A stretch of DNA of 64,000 nt, taken from the NCBI RefSeq assembly GCF_016801985.1, contig NZ_JAEVLS010000005.1:682001-746000 (forward strand). Direction: 5' to 3'. Shown here piece by piece: positions 1-8,025 of the stretch. The notes under the pieces are model-generated. The model was not told the origin of the DNA. It searched no databases and was given only the letters and a program-made list of their open reading frames with translations. The position numbers and the translations under genes are program-made. The DNA is from Steroidobacter gossypii (lineage in GTDB: Bacteria > Pseudomonadota > Gammaproteobacteria > Steroidobacterales > Steroidobacteraceae). Position 1 is the first letter of the stretch; each line of letters starts with the position of its first letter.

Positions 1-660
1 GAGCCGCCCCCAGCCCAGCGGACTCCACACGACGGCGCCGATACCTTGGTCGATGCCGACCGGCATGAGCTCCCACTCGTAGTCTCGACCGATGAGCGAG
101 TAGTACGCCTGGTTGGCGACGAAGCGCGCGTAGCCGTAACGATCGGCGACGGCTTGCGACTTCATCAGCTGCCAGCCGGAGAAGTTGGACGCGCCGATGA
201 ACCGGACCTTGCCGGCGCGCACCAGATCGTCGAGCGTGGACATCACCGACTCGACCGGCGTCATCGAATCGAAATGATGCAGCTGAAGCAAATCGATGTA
301 GTCGGTGCCAAGACGTTGCAGTGCCCGATCCGTCGCCCGAATCAAGTGATGCTTCGACGCGCCGACGGCATTCGGATCATCGCCCACACGCAGCGTGAGT
401 TTGGTTGAGATCACCACTTGGTCGCGGCGACCCTTGATTGCGGCGCCGAGAATGGATTCGGAAGCGCCGTCGGAATAGGCGTCCGCGGTATCGAAGAAGT
501 TCAAGCCGGCATCGAGGCTGATGTCGATGAGACGCCGCGCCCCATCCACATCGGTGTTACCCCACGCGCTGAACAGCGGCCCTTTACCGCCGAAAGTACC
601 CGCACCAAAACCCAGCGCCGAGACTCTGAAGCCCGACGCACCCAAGAATCGATATTCCAT
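1..660 (-). CDS. Aldo/keto reductase, C-terminus beyond window edge
   Basis: Reading the minus strand from the ATG at 660 gives an open frame of 220 codons that runs off the left edge. The N-terminus has the aldo/keto reductase strand followed by the catalytic Asp and Tyr (FFDTADAY, about residues 55-62), a Lys in STKL (about 87) and a His in LLQLHH (about 128), which together make the AKR tetrad. Such enzymes reduce carbonyls with NADPH in the cytoplasm. The gene is divergent from the LysR regulator at 781, so that regulator may control it. Substrate cannot be read from sequence. Confidence 0.9.
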   Translation of the reverse strand, partial: MEYRFLGASGFRVSALGFGAGTFGGKGPLFSAWGNTDVDGARRLIDISLDAGLNFFDTADAYSDGASESILGAAIKGRRDQVVISTKLTLRVGDDPNAVGASKHHLIRATDRALQRLGTDYIDLLQLHHFDSMTPVESVMSTLDDLVRAGKVRFIGASNFSGWQLMKSQAVADRYGYARFVANQAYYSLIGRDYEWELMPVGIDQGIGAVVWSPLGWGRL

Positions 661-780
661 GTTCGCTCTCCCGATCGATGACCGCTGCGACGAGCGGCCG
701 ATGGAGCGCAGATTAGGCAGCCGGGCTTTGTGATAAAACCACGCGCGGCCAACAGCACTTTCTAGCTTTCGTTGAAAATC

Positions 781-1716
781 ATGGATCACCTGGGCGACTT
801 GAACCTGTTTCTGCGCGTGCTCGACCTCGGCTCGATCAGCGCCGCCGCGCGGAGCCTGGACCTATCGGTGGCCGTTGCCAGTCAGCGGCTCAAGCGCCTC
901 GAACGCGGCTTGGGCGTGAGACTGCTGCACCGGACGACGCGGCAGTTGCGCCCCACTCCGGAAGGCCTGGCGCTCGCCGAACAGGGGCGTCCGCTGGTGG
1001 AGGAACTGGACGTGTTGACCAGCAGCTTGCGTGGCACCGCGAAGAACGTTGCCGGCACGCTGCGCGTATCGCTGCCGGCGACGTTCGGAAAGCAATACAT
1101 CTCGCCGCTGTTGCCGCAATTCATGGCGCGACATCCTCGGCTGCGGCTGCATATCGATTTGTCGGATCAGATGCGCGATCTGGTCGGTGAAGGGCTGGAT
1201 CTGGCCATTCGTATCGGCACGCTCAAAGATTCGGAGCTGGTCGCGACGCGGCTCGCGTCGAACCGCAGAGTGTTGTGCGCCTCACCGGAGTATCTGCGAC
1301 GCCATGGCGTGCCGAAGAAGCCCGAGGACCTGGCCAAGCACGAATGTTTGTTGATGGCGGTCAGCCGGGACTCTTCCGACGTGTGGCATCTTCGCGGACC
1401 GAACGGTGAGGAGGCCGACGTTCGTGTGCAAAGCCGCCTGAAGAGCAATCTCGGCGAAGTCATTCGCGACGCTGCGCTCGGCGGGCTCGGCATTTCGCTG
1501 CACTCGACCTGGCACGTGTGTGAAGACCTCCGTGCCGGGCGCCTCAAGCTGGTGCTGCCCGATTATGATTTACCCGAGAGCGCCATCTACGCCGTCATGC
1601 CACAACGCCGCATGGTGCTACCTCGCGTGCGCGCGTTCGTCGACTTTCTCAGCCAACAGTTCGGCGACACACCGCCCTGGGAACGTTATCTGGCGGCTAA
1701 GCCTTCAAGGAAATGA
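781..1716 (+). CDS. LysR-family transcriptional regulator
   Basis: This 311-residue protein has the LysR arrangement: an N-terminal winged helix-turn-helix (residues 1-60, with a typical SISAAARSLDLSVA stretch) and a C-terminal periplasmic-binding-like effector domain containing the family-typical GLDLAIRIG. Length fits the family. The ATG at 781 was chosen over an in-frame TTG at 772 because the helix-turn-helix starts immediately after it. It is divergent from an aldo/keto reductase and 68 bases ahead of a glutathione S-transferase, either of which could be a target. The effector is unknown. Confidence 0.93.
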   Translation: MDHLGDLNLFLRVLDLGSISAAARSLDLSVAVASQRLKRLERGLGVRLLHRTTRQLRPTPEGLALAEQGRPLVEELDVLTSSLRGTAKNVAGTLRVSLPATFGKQYISPLLPQFMARHPRLRLHIDLSDQMRDLVGEGLDLAIRIGTLKDSELVATRLASNRRVLCASPEYLRRHGVPKKPEDLAKHECLLMAVSRDSSDVWHLRGPNGEEADVRVQSRLKSNLGEVIRDAALGGLGISLHSTWHVCEDLRAGRLKLVLPDYDLPESAIYAVMPQRRMVLPRVRAFVDFLSQQFGDTPPWERYLAAKPSRK

Positions 1717-1784
1717 TGTCGCTGGCCGCAGCGCGCTGGAATGCGGCTATCGAGCCAGGTGGCGAGGCGTCATTGGAGGTCGTG

Positions 1785-2504
1785 ATGGTCTATGAGCTGT
1801 ATTACTGGCCGGGCATTCAGGGACGTGGCGAGTTCGTGCGCCTGGCGCTCGAAGAGGGCGGCGCGAAATACATCGATATCGCGTTGGAGCCTGATGGCGG
1901 CATCCCCGCCATGAACAAATTTCTCGAAGGCCCTCGCGTGCCGCGCCCGCCCTTCGCGCCTCCCTTCTTGAAGGCCGGCAAGCAGCTCATCGGCCAGACG
2001 GCGAACATCCTGCTGTTCCTCGGCGGCCCATTGAAACTTGCACCTCGCGATGAGGCGGGCAAACTGTGGGTCCATCAATTGCAACTGACCGTCGCCGATC
2101 TTGTTGTGGAGGCCCACGACACACATCATCCCATCGCCGTCGGCCTCTATTACAAAGACCAGAAGGCCGCGGCCAAACGTCGCGCGGAAGACTTTCGCGA
2201 CAACCGCATTCCGAAGTTCTTCGCATACTTCGAGAAAGTGCTCACCCGCAACCGCACCTCCGGCCCGTGGCTGGCCGGCCCTCGCCTCACCTATGCCGAC
2301 CTCTCCCTCGCCCAGACGATTGCCGGCATTCGCTACGCCTTCCCGAAAGCCTCCTCCAAAGCGTTGCGCAAACACCCGCGCTTGCTGAAGCTCCACGACG
2401 CGGTCTTCGAACGCCCTCGCATCAGGCGCTACCTCGAATCCGGCCGCCGCCTCGCCTTCAACAACGACGACCTGTTCCGCAACTACCCTGAATTGGATGG
2501 ATGA
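1785..2504 (+). CDS. Glutathione S-transferase family protein
   Basis: The 239-residue product starts with a thioredoxin-like GST N-domain (YELYYWPGIQGRGEFVRLAL) and ends with an all-helical GST C-domain containing GPWLAGPRLTYADLSLAQ. Glutathione S-transferases conjugate or reduce electrophilic substrates in the cytoplasm. The ATG at 1785 is preferred over upstream in-frame starts because a good ribosome site (GGAGGT, 1775-1780) lies just before it. It follows the LysR gene on the same strand and may be co-transcribed with it. The physiological substrate is unknown. Confidence 0.88.
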   Translation: MVYELYYWPGIQGRGEFVRLALEEGGAKYIDIALEPDGGIPAMNKFLEGPRVPRPPFAPPFLKAGKQLIGQTANILLFLGGPLKLAPRDEAGKLWVHQLQLTVADLVVEAHDTHHPIAVGLYYKDQKAAAKRRAEDFRDNRIPKFFAYFEKVLTRNRTSGPWLAGPRLTYADLSLAQTIAGIRYAFPKASSKALRKHPRLLKLHDAVFERPRIRRYLESGRRLAFNNDDLFRNYPELDG

Positions 2505-2653
2505 GATCGAACGCTCGCGTCCGTTCGCGATTCAAGGGAGGAGGAGCCAGGCGGTGGTTCGATCTCGGACGACGCCAGCCACCGACACCTTTCTCCGAAC
2601 ACGCGAGCACCTCATCCGATGCGATGAGGCATGGTATTGAAGTGAACCGACCG

Positions 2654-3229
2654 TTACGACGGCAACAACGCCGTTCGCAGCCCACGATCGGACAATTTGC
2701 GCAGGAACAGCGGCAGGATTTGCAACAACTGATCTGGCCGATTGTGCTGGTTGCGGCCGTCATGCATCAGCACGATGTCGCCACCCTTCACAGCCGCCAG
2801 CCGTTTTTCGATATTGTCCGCCGACCCCATCGGCCCCCAATCGATGGCGCTCACATCCCAAAGCACCACTCGCTCCCCACAGCGCTGCGCCTCATCGCTC
2901 ATGCACGCGCGCTGCCGACCATGGGGCGGGCGATAGAACTGGGGAGCAACGCCGAGCACATCACTCAGCGCCTTCGCGCCGTCGCGCACCTGAGCTCGCG
3001 CAGCTCGCGAGAACATGAACCAGGGATGCCGATGACTATATGTGTGGTTGCCGATCGCATGACCCGCCGCGTGAACACGGCGCATCAGATCAGGCGAGCG
3101 CAGCGCTTGCTGACCGACGGCGAAGAACGTCGCCTTTACTCCGGCGTCCGCGAGGGTATCGAGCACGCGTGGCGTCCATTCCGGGTCCGGCCCGTCGTCG
3201 AATGTGAGATAAACGCGATCGGCAGTCAC
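2654..3229 (-). CDS. Polysaccharide deacetylase (NodB homology domain)
   Basis: This 191-residue protein is essentially one NodB domain. Metal-binding motif 1 is TFDDGPD (residues 9-15) and motif 2 is HTYSH (about residue 65); RPPHGR and a late VLMHDG follow as expected. Family members remove N- or O-acetyl groups from glycans. A GTG start at 3229 is chosen because it lies 2 bases after the stop of the upstream gene and the catalytic domain begins at once; there is no signal peptide. It is third in a compact operon with a glycosyltransferase and a YkoP-like protein, suggesting action on a glycolipid or surface glycan. Confidence 0.88.
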   Translation of the reverse strand: MTADRVYLTFDDGPDPEWTPRVLDTLADAGVKATFFAVGQQALRSPDLMRRVHAAGHAIGNHTYSHRHPWFMFSRAARAQVRDGAKALSDVLGVAPQFYRPPHGRQRACMSDEAQRCGERVVLWDVSAIDWGPMGSADNIEKRLAAVKGGDIVLMHDGRNQHNRPDQLLQILPLFLRKLSDRGLRTALLPS

Positions 3230-3231
3230 CG

Positions 3232-3786
3232 CTAGCCCGCCTTCAACTTTCCGAGATTTCTCGCCAACGCTTCTCGCGTCAGCCAATACAACCGCGGTTC
3301 GGCCTGCTCCCGATTGCGGATCCGCGCCGCCGGCGCAAACACCCACATGAGCATCTTGAAATGCGCCGAGAGCAACCGGGTCTTCCAGGTCTTGGGCAGC
3401 GGCGTGCTGACGAACCCGACGACCTCGCCATGCGCGGGAATCCACGTCGTACCCTGAAATACACGCACATCCGCGAAAGCCGGGTCGTTATGCGCCGCTT
3501 CCGCCAGCTTCCGCAGCGACTCGCGCATCAACTTGGCGAAGCGAAAACCCACCCGATGCATCGATCCTTCACCCAGCGCCGCGATGCTCGCGTTATTGAA
3601 GTGCAGCCGACCAATGTAGTCGTTGTCACGAAGCAGCGTGCCGTCCTCGAACCGCATGTCCGGCCCGCGGTACTGCGCGCGACCGATGAACAAAACCGGA
3701 CCGAGCGTTCGCAATTTGTAACGCCGGTAGTACCACGCGTCGACCAGGCCGAGCGCGCGCTGTGCGAGCCGATGCAGGAGCTTCAT
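3232..3786 (-). CDS. Uncharacterised protein, possibly YkoP-like
   Basis: The 184-residue product has no signal peptide or clear membrane helix. It carries the stretch DGTLLRDNDYIGRLHFNN near residues 48-65 and a C-terminal hydrophobic segment (KMLMWVFAPAA). Its position between an MGDG-synthase-like glycosyltransferase and a polysaccharide deacetylase, together with that internal stretch, recalls the Bacillus YkoP group that sits beside the YkoN glycosyltransferase; this match is from memory and tentative. The ATG at 3786 overlaps the upstream TGA (ATGA), implying translational coupling. Biochemical function is unknown. Confidence 0.7.
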   Translation of the reverse strand: MKLLHRLAQRALGLVDAWYYRRYKLRTLGPVLFIGRAQYRGPDMRFEDGTLLRDNDYIGRLHFNNASIAALGEGSMHRVGFRFAKLMRESLRKLAEAAHNDPAFADVRVFQGTTWIPAHGEVVGFVSTPLPKTWKTRLLSAHFKMLMWVFAPAARIRNREQAEPRLYWLTREALARNLGKLKAG

Positions 3787-5195
3787 CGCGATTGCAATGC
3801 CACTGTCCGATGGATGGACGCCAGATCCAGAGCCAGTTGCGCCACTCTGGCTGCGCCGTCGCGCTGACCGAGCAACCACGCGCGACGCTGCATATTCTGC
3901 AATGCTTCACGATTGCCGAGTAGTGCGTCCACGCGATTCAGCAATTCGCCATCGGCAACCAACCCGCCGACCTCGTGACGGGTCAGAAAATCGACATTGA
4001 ATCCCTCCTGGCCGCCCAGCGATCGCGTGGCCAGCAACGGTCGACCGCAGGCGAGCGCCTCTGCTACGGTGATGCCACCGGGCTTACCCACCACGATGTC
4101 GGCCGCTCGCAAGTAGATATCCATGCGATCGGTCCAGTCACACACTCTGAGCCGCTGCGGGTGGCGAGCCGCAAGCTGATCCAGCGCCGCACGCGCCTTG
4201 TTGTTCTTGCCCGGCATGACGATCACGTGCGTCGACGTGGGCCGCCGCAACAGCGACATCGCCGCCGTATCCACGCTGATGCCCAACCCGCCACCGAGCA
4301 CCAGCACCACCTGTGCGTCCTCAGGCAAGCCGAGCTCGCGTCGTGCCTCCGATTGTGACGGCGGGAATGCAAAATCCGGCATCAAAGGCACGCCGGTCAC
4401 AACTGCGCGCGACGATGTCGCGGCACCGTCACCATCCAGAATGGATTCGTGCGCGACGCAATAGCGATCGACGCCACGCTGCTTCCAGAAATCGTGCACG
4501 CCGAAATCCGTGAGCACACCGATCATGGACGCCTGCACCTTGCCGCGCTGTTTCAGATACGAAGCCATCGCGGCGGGAATCATCTGCGTGCTCACGATGA
4601 CGTCCGGCGCAAATTTCCGAATCGCCGGCTCGAGCCGGCGGATCAGACGCAGCCAGGTGAACTTCCAAAGCGCCAGACGCGCGCGAACTCCATTACCGGC
4701 AAGACTGTCACCGTCATACGGCATGGAAGTACACAGCAGCGAATAGAGCAATTTGTCAGACGCGTAACGCCCGCCGCGTGGGATGGTCATACCCTCTTTC
4801 GCGGCCACCGACGCAATGAGCTGGAACACTTCCAGCACTTCCCGCGGCGGGCCCGACTTGCTTTCCAACACCTGGCGCCAGGTGCCCGCCTCCAGATGAT
4901 AGAGGCGTTCATACAAATCGGAATGATTCTGAACCAGATCGAGATACGTGGCATGGATGGCGCGCGCCGCGCCGGAGTGCATCAGCGACCAGAAATCCAC
5001 GGTCTCGATCTCGGCTTGATCCTTCAGCGCCGCGGCCACAGCCTGCGCGGCCCGCACATGTCCCAGGCCAAGACCGGACGTCAGCAGCAATACGCGCAAC
5101 GGCGGACCGTCGTGCGATATCGGCTCATCGTCAGCAGAAAATACCAGCGCTTCTCGAGCTTGTTGCAGTCCTGAGCGAGGGAGATCGAGGCGCAT
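3783..5195 (-). CDS. MGDG-synthase-like glycosyltransferase (GT28-type)
   Basis: The 470-residue protein has the two Rossmann halves of GT-B glycosyltransferases of the diacylglycerol glycosyltransferase (MGDG synthase/UgtP/MurG) group. The N-terminus has the acceptor-side glycine loop LTSGLGLGHVRAAQAV (about residues 38-53) and the C-terminal half has the nucleotide-sugar motif VVGKPGGITVAEALACG. These enzymes transfer hexose from UDP-sugar to a lipid acceptor at the inner membrane. It is first of three coupled genes (stop overlaps the next start). I infer glycolipid synthesis, with trimming by the deacetylase, but the lipid acceptor and sugar are not readable. Confidence 0.85.
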   Translation of the reverse strand: MRLDLPRSGLQQAREALVFSADDEPISHDGPPLRVLLLTSGLGLGHVRAAQAVAAALKDQAEIETVDFWSLMHSGAARAIHATYLDLVQNHSDLYERLYHLEAGTWRQVLESKSGPPREVLEVFQLIASVAAKEGMTIPRGGRYASDKLLYSLLCTSMPYDGDSLAGNGVRARLALWKFTWLRLIRRLEPAIRKFAPDVIVSTQMIPAAMASYLKQRGKVQASMIGVLTDFGVHDFWKQRGVDRYCVAHESILDGDGAATSSRAVVTGVPLMPDFAFPPSQSEARRELGLPEDAQVVLVLGGGLGISVDTAAMSLLRRPTSTHVIVMPGKNNKARAALDQLAARHPQRLRVCDWTDRMDIYLRAADIVVGKPGGITVAEALACGRPLLATRSLGGQEGFNVDFLTRHEVGGLVADGELLNRVDALLGNREALQNMQRRAWLLGQRDGAARVAQLALDLASIHRTVALQSR

Positions 5196-5315
5196 GCCTT
5201 TATTCCGATGCCCGAGACCCGACCCGGGCGTGTAATGAACATTACTCCGTTGAATGCCCCATCTTAGTCCTCGGTTCCGGGGTTCGCGGGCAGGTATTGT
5301 TCATCTTCGATCACT

Positions 5316-5921
5316 TCACTTGTGAACACTGCCCCCTGCGGGCCGTTCAGCTCGCGGCGGCATCACCCACATATATATACCGTCCGCGCCGAGGTTGATG
5401 GAACGATCCGGCGGCCAGTCCCGCCCCATGTCGAAATCGTGCGAAACCACGCGCGCGCCGTCCGGCAGCTCGGCTAACAACTTGGGTTTCAAACGGCGGT
5501 TCAGCTCGGGCAGCAGATACAACAGCACGACGTTGGCTTCGCGCAGATCGGTCTCGAACATGTCGCCGACATGGAAAGTGACCAGTTGCTCCACCCCGGC
5601 TTTCTTGGCGTTCGCGCGAGCTTCTTTGATACGCGCCGGATCGAGATCGACGCCGACGCCGCGTGCGCCGAACTTCTTGGCCGCCGCGATCACCATGCGA
5701 CCGTCGCCGCAACCCAGGTCGTAAACCACGTCGGTGGGACGGATCTTGGCTTCATCGAGCATGCGATCGACCACTTCGTGCGGCGTAGGGACGTACCAAA
5801 CGTCGAGCTGACGCTTCGGTCCCACCGCTTCGGCCTCGGAGGCGTTACCTATTTGCCAGGGCGCCAGCAGTAAAAATGCTGATAGCGCGAGCGCACACTT
5901 GGCCACTGCAGCGTTCCCCAT
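5316..5921 (-). CDS. Exported class I SAM-dependent methyltransferase
   Basis: The 201-residue protein begins with a hydrophobic export signal (ALALSAFLLLAPWQIGNASEA) and continues into a compact Rossmann methyltransferase core with motif I VYDLGCGDGRMVIAAAKK and an acidic motif II GVGVDLDP. Downstream motifs VVLLYLLPELN and VVSHDFDM fit the family. A strong GGAGG ribosome site precedes the ATG at 5921. SAM methyltransferases are normally cytoplasmic because SAM is, so the leader is unusual; it may instead act as a membrane anchor. The substrate is unknown. Confidence 0.85.
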   Translation of the reverse strand: MGNAAVAKCALALSAFLLLAPWQIGNASEAEAVGPKRQLDVWYVPTPHEVVDRMLDEAKIRPTDVVYDLGCGDGRMVIAAAKKFGARGVGVDLDPARIKEARANAKKAGVEQLVTFHVGDMFETDLREANVVLLYLLPELNRRLKPKLLAELPDGARVVSHDFDMGRDWPPDRSINLGADGIYMWVMPPRAERPAGGSVHK

Positions 5922-6106
5922 GGGGGCAACCTCCGCTCTTCAGTCGATCTTGATTTTTTTGCGCGTCACCGTTCCACGCGGGAACAATGACCCCCTTCGC
6001 AATCGTTGGCCTGGGATGGCGCGGCGTTGATCACCGAACGACCAATCCAACGCTCAGGCCATGATCCGCCGCGAATGCGCGAAGTCAAGCCTCGGTTATG
6101 CAGAAG

Positions 6107-6129
6107 TTATCCACCGCTTCTGTGGATAT
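6107..6129. promoter_or_regulatory. Inverted pair of DnaA-box-like 9-mers
   Basis: TTATCCACC (6107-6115) and TGTGGATAT (6121-6129) each match the DnaA box TTATCCACA (or its complement) at 8 of 9 positions and face each other across 5 bases. They lie about 50 bases upstream of the tRNA gene at 6180, and a TAGAAT hexamer at 6155-6160 could be its -10 element. No other origin features are seen, so this could be a DnaA-responsive site or chance. The rest of 5922-6179 has no recognisable gene. Confidence 0.35.
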
Positions 6130-6179
6130 CTGGGCGACCTGCCCGGTGGTGCGCTAGAATTACTGGCTTGAGTCGACGT

Positions 6180-6515
6180 GGGCCTGTAGCACAACGGTTA
6201 GTGCAGGGGACTCATCGAAAAAGGTGCCTTCGTGCGCGAAAGCCACGAAGTGGACGGGATGAATTCAGGGAACCCTTCCGCCTTTCCCGTCGGGGAGGCG
6301 TGGCAACCCTGAGCCAAGCCGGCGGTACACCGCCGGAAGGTGCAGAGACTACCTGAGGGCTTTAGCGCCCTTGATAACAGGCTGGAGCGTCCCGCACCCC
6401 ACCGCCGCCGCGAAATTTTTCGCCGGCGCGGGTGAAGAGATAGTCCACTCCCTTTGGAAACATCGGGCAACAGTGAATCCCTTGGTTGCAGGTTCGAATC
6501 CTGCCGGGCCCACCA
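6180..6515 (+). tRNA. ileX: tRNA-Ile(CAU), interrupted by a group I intron
   Basis: Exons 6180-6215 and 6476-6515 join into a complete cloverleaf with encoded CCA. The acceptor GGGCCTG (6180-6186) pairs with CGGGCCC (6505-6511), with one G-U. The D stem is GCAC/GTGC, the anticodon stem GGGGA (6206-6210) pairs with TCCCT (6478-6482), and the T stem is GCAGG/CCTGC with loop TTCGAAT. The joined anticodon loop is CTCATAA with anticodon CAU at 6213-6215. Base pair 1-72 is G-C, so it is not an initiator. The anticodon arm and variable region (ACUCAUAAU then CUUGGU) resemble E. coli tRNA-Ile2, which needs lysidine at C34 (TilS) to read AUA; elongator Met is the less likely alternative. Confidence 0.93.
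6216..6475 (+). ncRNA. Self-splicing group I intron (IC3-like) in tRNA-Ile(CAU)
   Basis: A 260-nt insertion lies immediately after anticodon position 36 and ends in a terminal G (6475). P1 forms between exon CAT (6213-6215) plus the first intron C and the guide GGTG (6222-6226 region), with the expected U-G wobble at the 5' splice site. P2 is a hairpin at about 6228-6250 closed by a GAAA loop. P3 pairs GGACG (6252-6256) with CGTCC (6388-6392). P4 pairs TCAGGG (6265-6270) with CCCTGA (6307-6312). The Q-type element CCCTGAGCCAAGCC (6307-6320), R element GTGCAGAGACTA (6340-6351) and S element AAGAGATAGTCC (6435-6446) are near-textbook, and P7 pairs GACTA with TAGTC. It has no homing endonuclease frame. 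It resembles the smaller intron of Azoarcus tRNA-Ile(CAU) and cyanobacterial tRNA-Leu introns. Confidence 0.95.
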
Positions 6516-6552
6516 CTTCGTTTGCACGCACGAGAGATCGGCCCCGGCGCTT

Positions 6553-7050
6553 CTATTCGCCGCGCAGCTTCTCGCAGGCCACGCGCTTCATCTCAAAGTC
6601 AAAGCCGCGAAGCGCGCCGTTGCGGGTGCCTTCGATGCGCGCGATCAGTTGATCGTCGGACTGCAACTGATAGGTGACTTTCTGTGGAAAGTCGTGCTGC
6701 GGATTCTCGAAGGTCACGGAGCGATCGCCGACCGCGGACGCCACGAAAGTGGTCTCTTTTTGACCCGACGGCAGTGCGATGTACACCAGCTTGCCTTGCG
6801 TGTTGACTCGCAATTGCATGAACTCGAACTCCACCGTCTTACCATTCTTCACTGTGCGGCTCACGCCCAGCATGGTTCCACCGGCAGGCGGCAGCCAATG
6901 TTCGCCCGTGCCCGCCTCGCCCCACTCGGCCTGCCAACAACCGGCGAGCCACGCCAGCGAAGCAACATCACTCTCGGCCGCGACCGCGTTCAGCGGGACC
7001 GCCACGAACGAGATCATGAGCAGTGGGCGCAAGACTGAATCGAGATCCAT
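6553..7050 (-). CDS. DUF6265-family exported protein
   Basis: The 165-residue product has a short signal peptide (about residues 1-24, ending NAVAA) and a beta-rich domain starting LAWLAGCWQ with PAGGTMLGVSRTV, EFEFMQL and ENPQHDFPQKVTY, which match the pattern of the DUF6265/THAP4-like beta-barrel group. A GGGAG site sits 5 bases before the ATG at 7050. It probably acts in the periplasm. Function is not known; the related barrel fold can bind heme or other small ligands, but no ligand residue can be assigned here. It stands alone between the tRNA and the small-gene island. Confidence 0.8.
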   Translation of the reverse strand: MDLDSVLRPLLMISFVAVPLNAVAAESDVASLAWLAGCWQAEWGEAGTGEHWLPPAGGTMLGVSRTVKNGKTVEFEFMQLRVNTQGKLVYIALPSGQKETTFVASAVGDRSVTFENPQHDFPQKVTYQLQSDDQLIARIEGTRNGALRGFDFEMKRVACEKLRGE

Positions 7051-7195
7051 GAATACTCCCTATCAACCGAAGACTGGCGGATGCGGCGAGCTTCGTTCAA
7101 CGCGAGTGCTTGATGTTAGCAACCGTTTCGCGAGAATGAAGCGCGGTTTCAGATAGCTGCATCAGCGCTCGCCAGCATCGCCACCGTCGGAGCCG

Positions 7196-7372
7196 TTACC
7201 AACGAAAGCTGTGAGGCCATGTCAGATGCCGGCGCACGAAATCACTCAGCACCAACTCTTCGGAAAGCAGTTGAACTATGGCAACCTCCGCGATACTCGA
7301 TGACAAGGCTTCCAGCAACTGACGCAGCGAAGTCTCGACCGCCGATAGTTTTTGCAACTTCTCTAATTCCAT
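7196..7372 (-). pseudogene. Shortened paralogue of the 103-residue gene at 8648-8959
   Basis: This 58-residue frame starts MELEKLQKLSAVETSLRQLL, closely resembling the start of the gene at 8648-8959 (MDTVKLQTYRRIEGSLRKLL). It lacks the roughly 18 residues that follow SIAE in that gene and ends early after an aligned EVAIVQLLSEELVL segment. I read it as an internally deleted or decaying duplicate. The ATG at 7372 follows the stop of the Imm21-like gene by 19 bases, so it would be co-transcribed. It could still be a functional small protein. Confidence 0.5.
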
Positions 7373-7391
7373 AGCACCGGAACGCCCGTCG

Positions 7392-7982
7392 TCACATGGT
7401 CTTGTTAGTAGCCGCATCACACGGCATGAGCGTGAGCCGCATGGCTCTCGATGCGTTGAGTGACACTGTGTCGTGCCAACAGCGGTAGTGATGACGTGCG
7501 ACCTTCATCACAACGGCGGAGTTGTTCAGAGCAGTGCCTTCCGCGGACTCGAAATCTCCCGATATTTCAGTAGGCACCGGCTCGCCAGGCTCTGCCGCCC
7601 AAAGCACCGCTAACAGACCGCTTGGAACACTGATGTCACCGATCGGCACACAAGCGGTCGCATCGAGGAGAGCCAACTGTTCCAGCTGCTCCGACGTATC
7701 TTCCTCCACCCAAGCACGTACCAGCCTGAGTTGGCCGCCGCCATGCTGGTACACATACGCTGTGCCGGCACCAGCCATCTCCCATGCAACGGCTCGCTGC
7801 GCATCGATGACGATTTCGACGCCTTCGAGCTCAGGTTTCGCATCGAACATTGCGCACAGATTCTCGTAGTCCTGGCTTCCGTCCAAGCTTCCATGCCACG
7901 AGTTCGCTGCGCGCGCGTCCACAAGCAACAGCGGCCCACCCTCAGCGTTGATTGTGATAGGACGCACCTTGCCGACCCTCAT
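7392..7982 (-). CDS. Imm21-like immunity protein candidate
   Basis: The 196-residue protein lacks a signal peptide. Its N-terminal segment (INAEGGPLLLVDARAANSWHG, then a DYENLC stretch) resembles the conserved opening of the Imm21 immunity family, in which a GGPL(I/L)LL strand is followed by a W-x-G and a DY motif. Imm21 proteins protect against polymorphic toxins delivered between cells. It lies in a run of small same-strand genes without any toxin gene in view. The assignment rests on motif memory, so an alternative is an unrelated protein with a similar start. Confidence 0.6.
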   Translation of the reverse strand: MRVGKVRPITINAEGGPLLLVDARAANSWHGSLDGSQDYENLCAMFDAKPELEGVEIVIDAQRAVAWEMAGAGTAYVYQHGGGQLRLVRAWVEEDTSEQLEQLALLDATACVPIGDISVPSGLLAVLWAAEPGEPVPTEISGDFESAEGTALNNSAVVMKVARHHYRCWHDTVSLNASRAMRLTLMPCDAATNKTM

Positions 7983-8025
7983 TCAGCCGTAAGCGATAAC
8001 TCAGCACGCAGTAAGACATCGAGAA

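Noticed and set aside
2501-3235. 244-codon plus-strand frame
   Set aside because: Opposite the polysaccharide deacetylase, whose NodB motifs are clear.
6006-6356. Open frames on both strands across 6006-6531
   Set aside because: They cross the tRNA exons and the group I intron, whose RNA structure explains the sequence; the translated products look like no protein.
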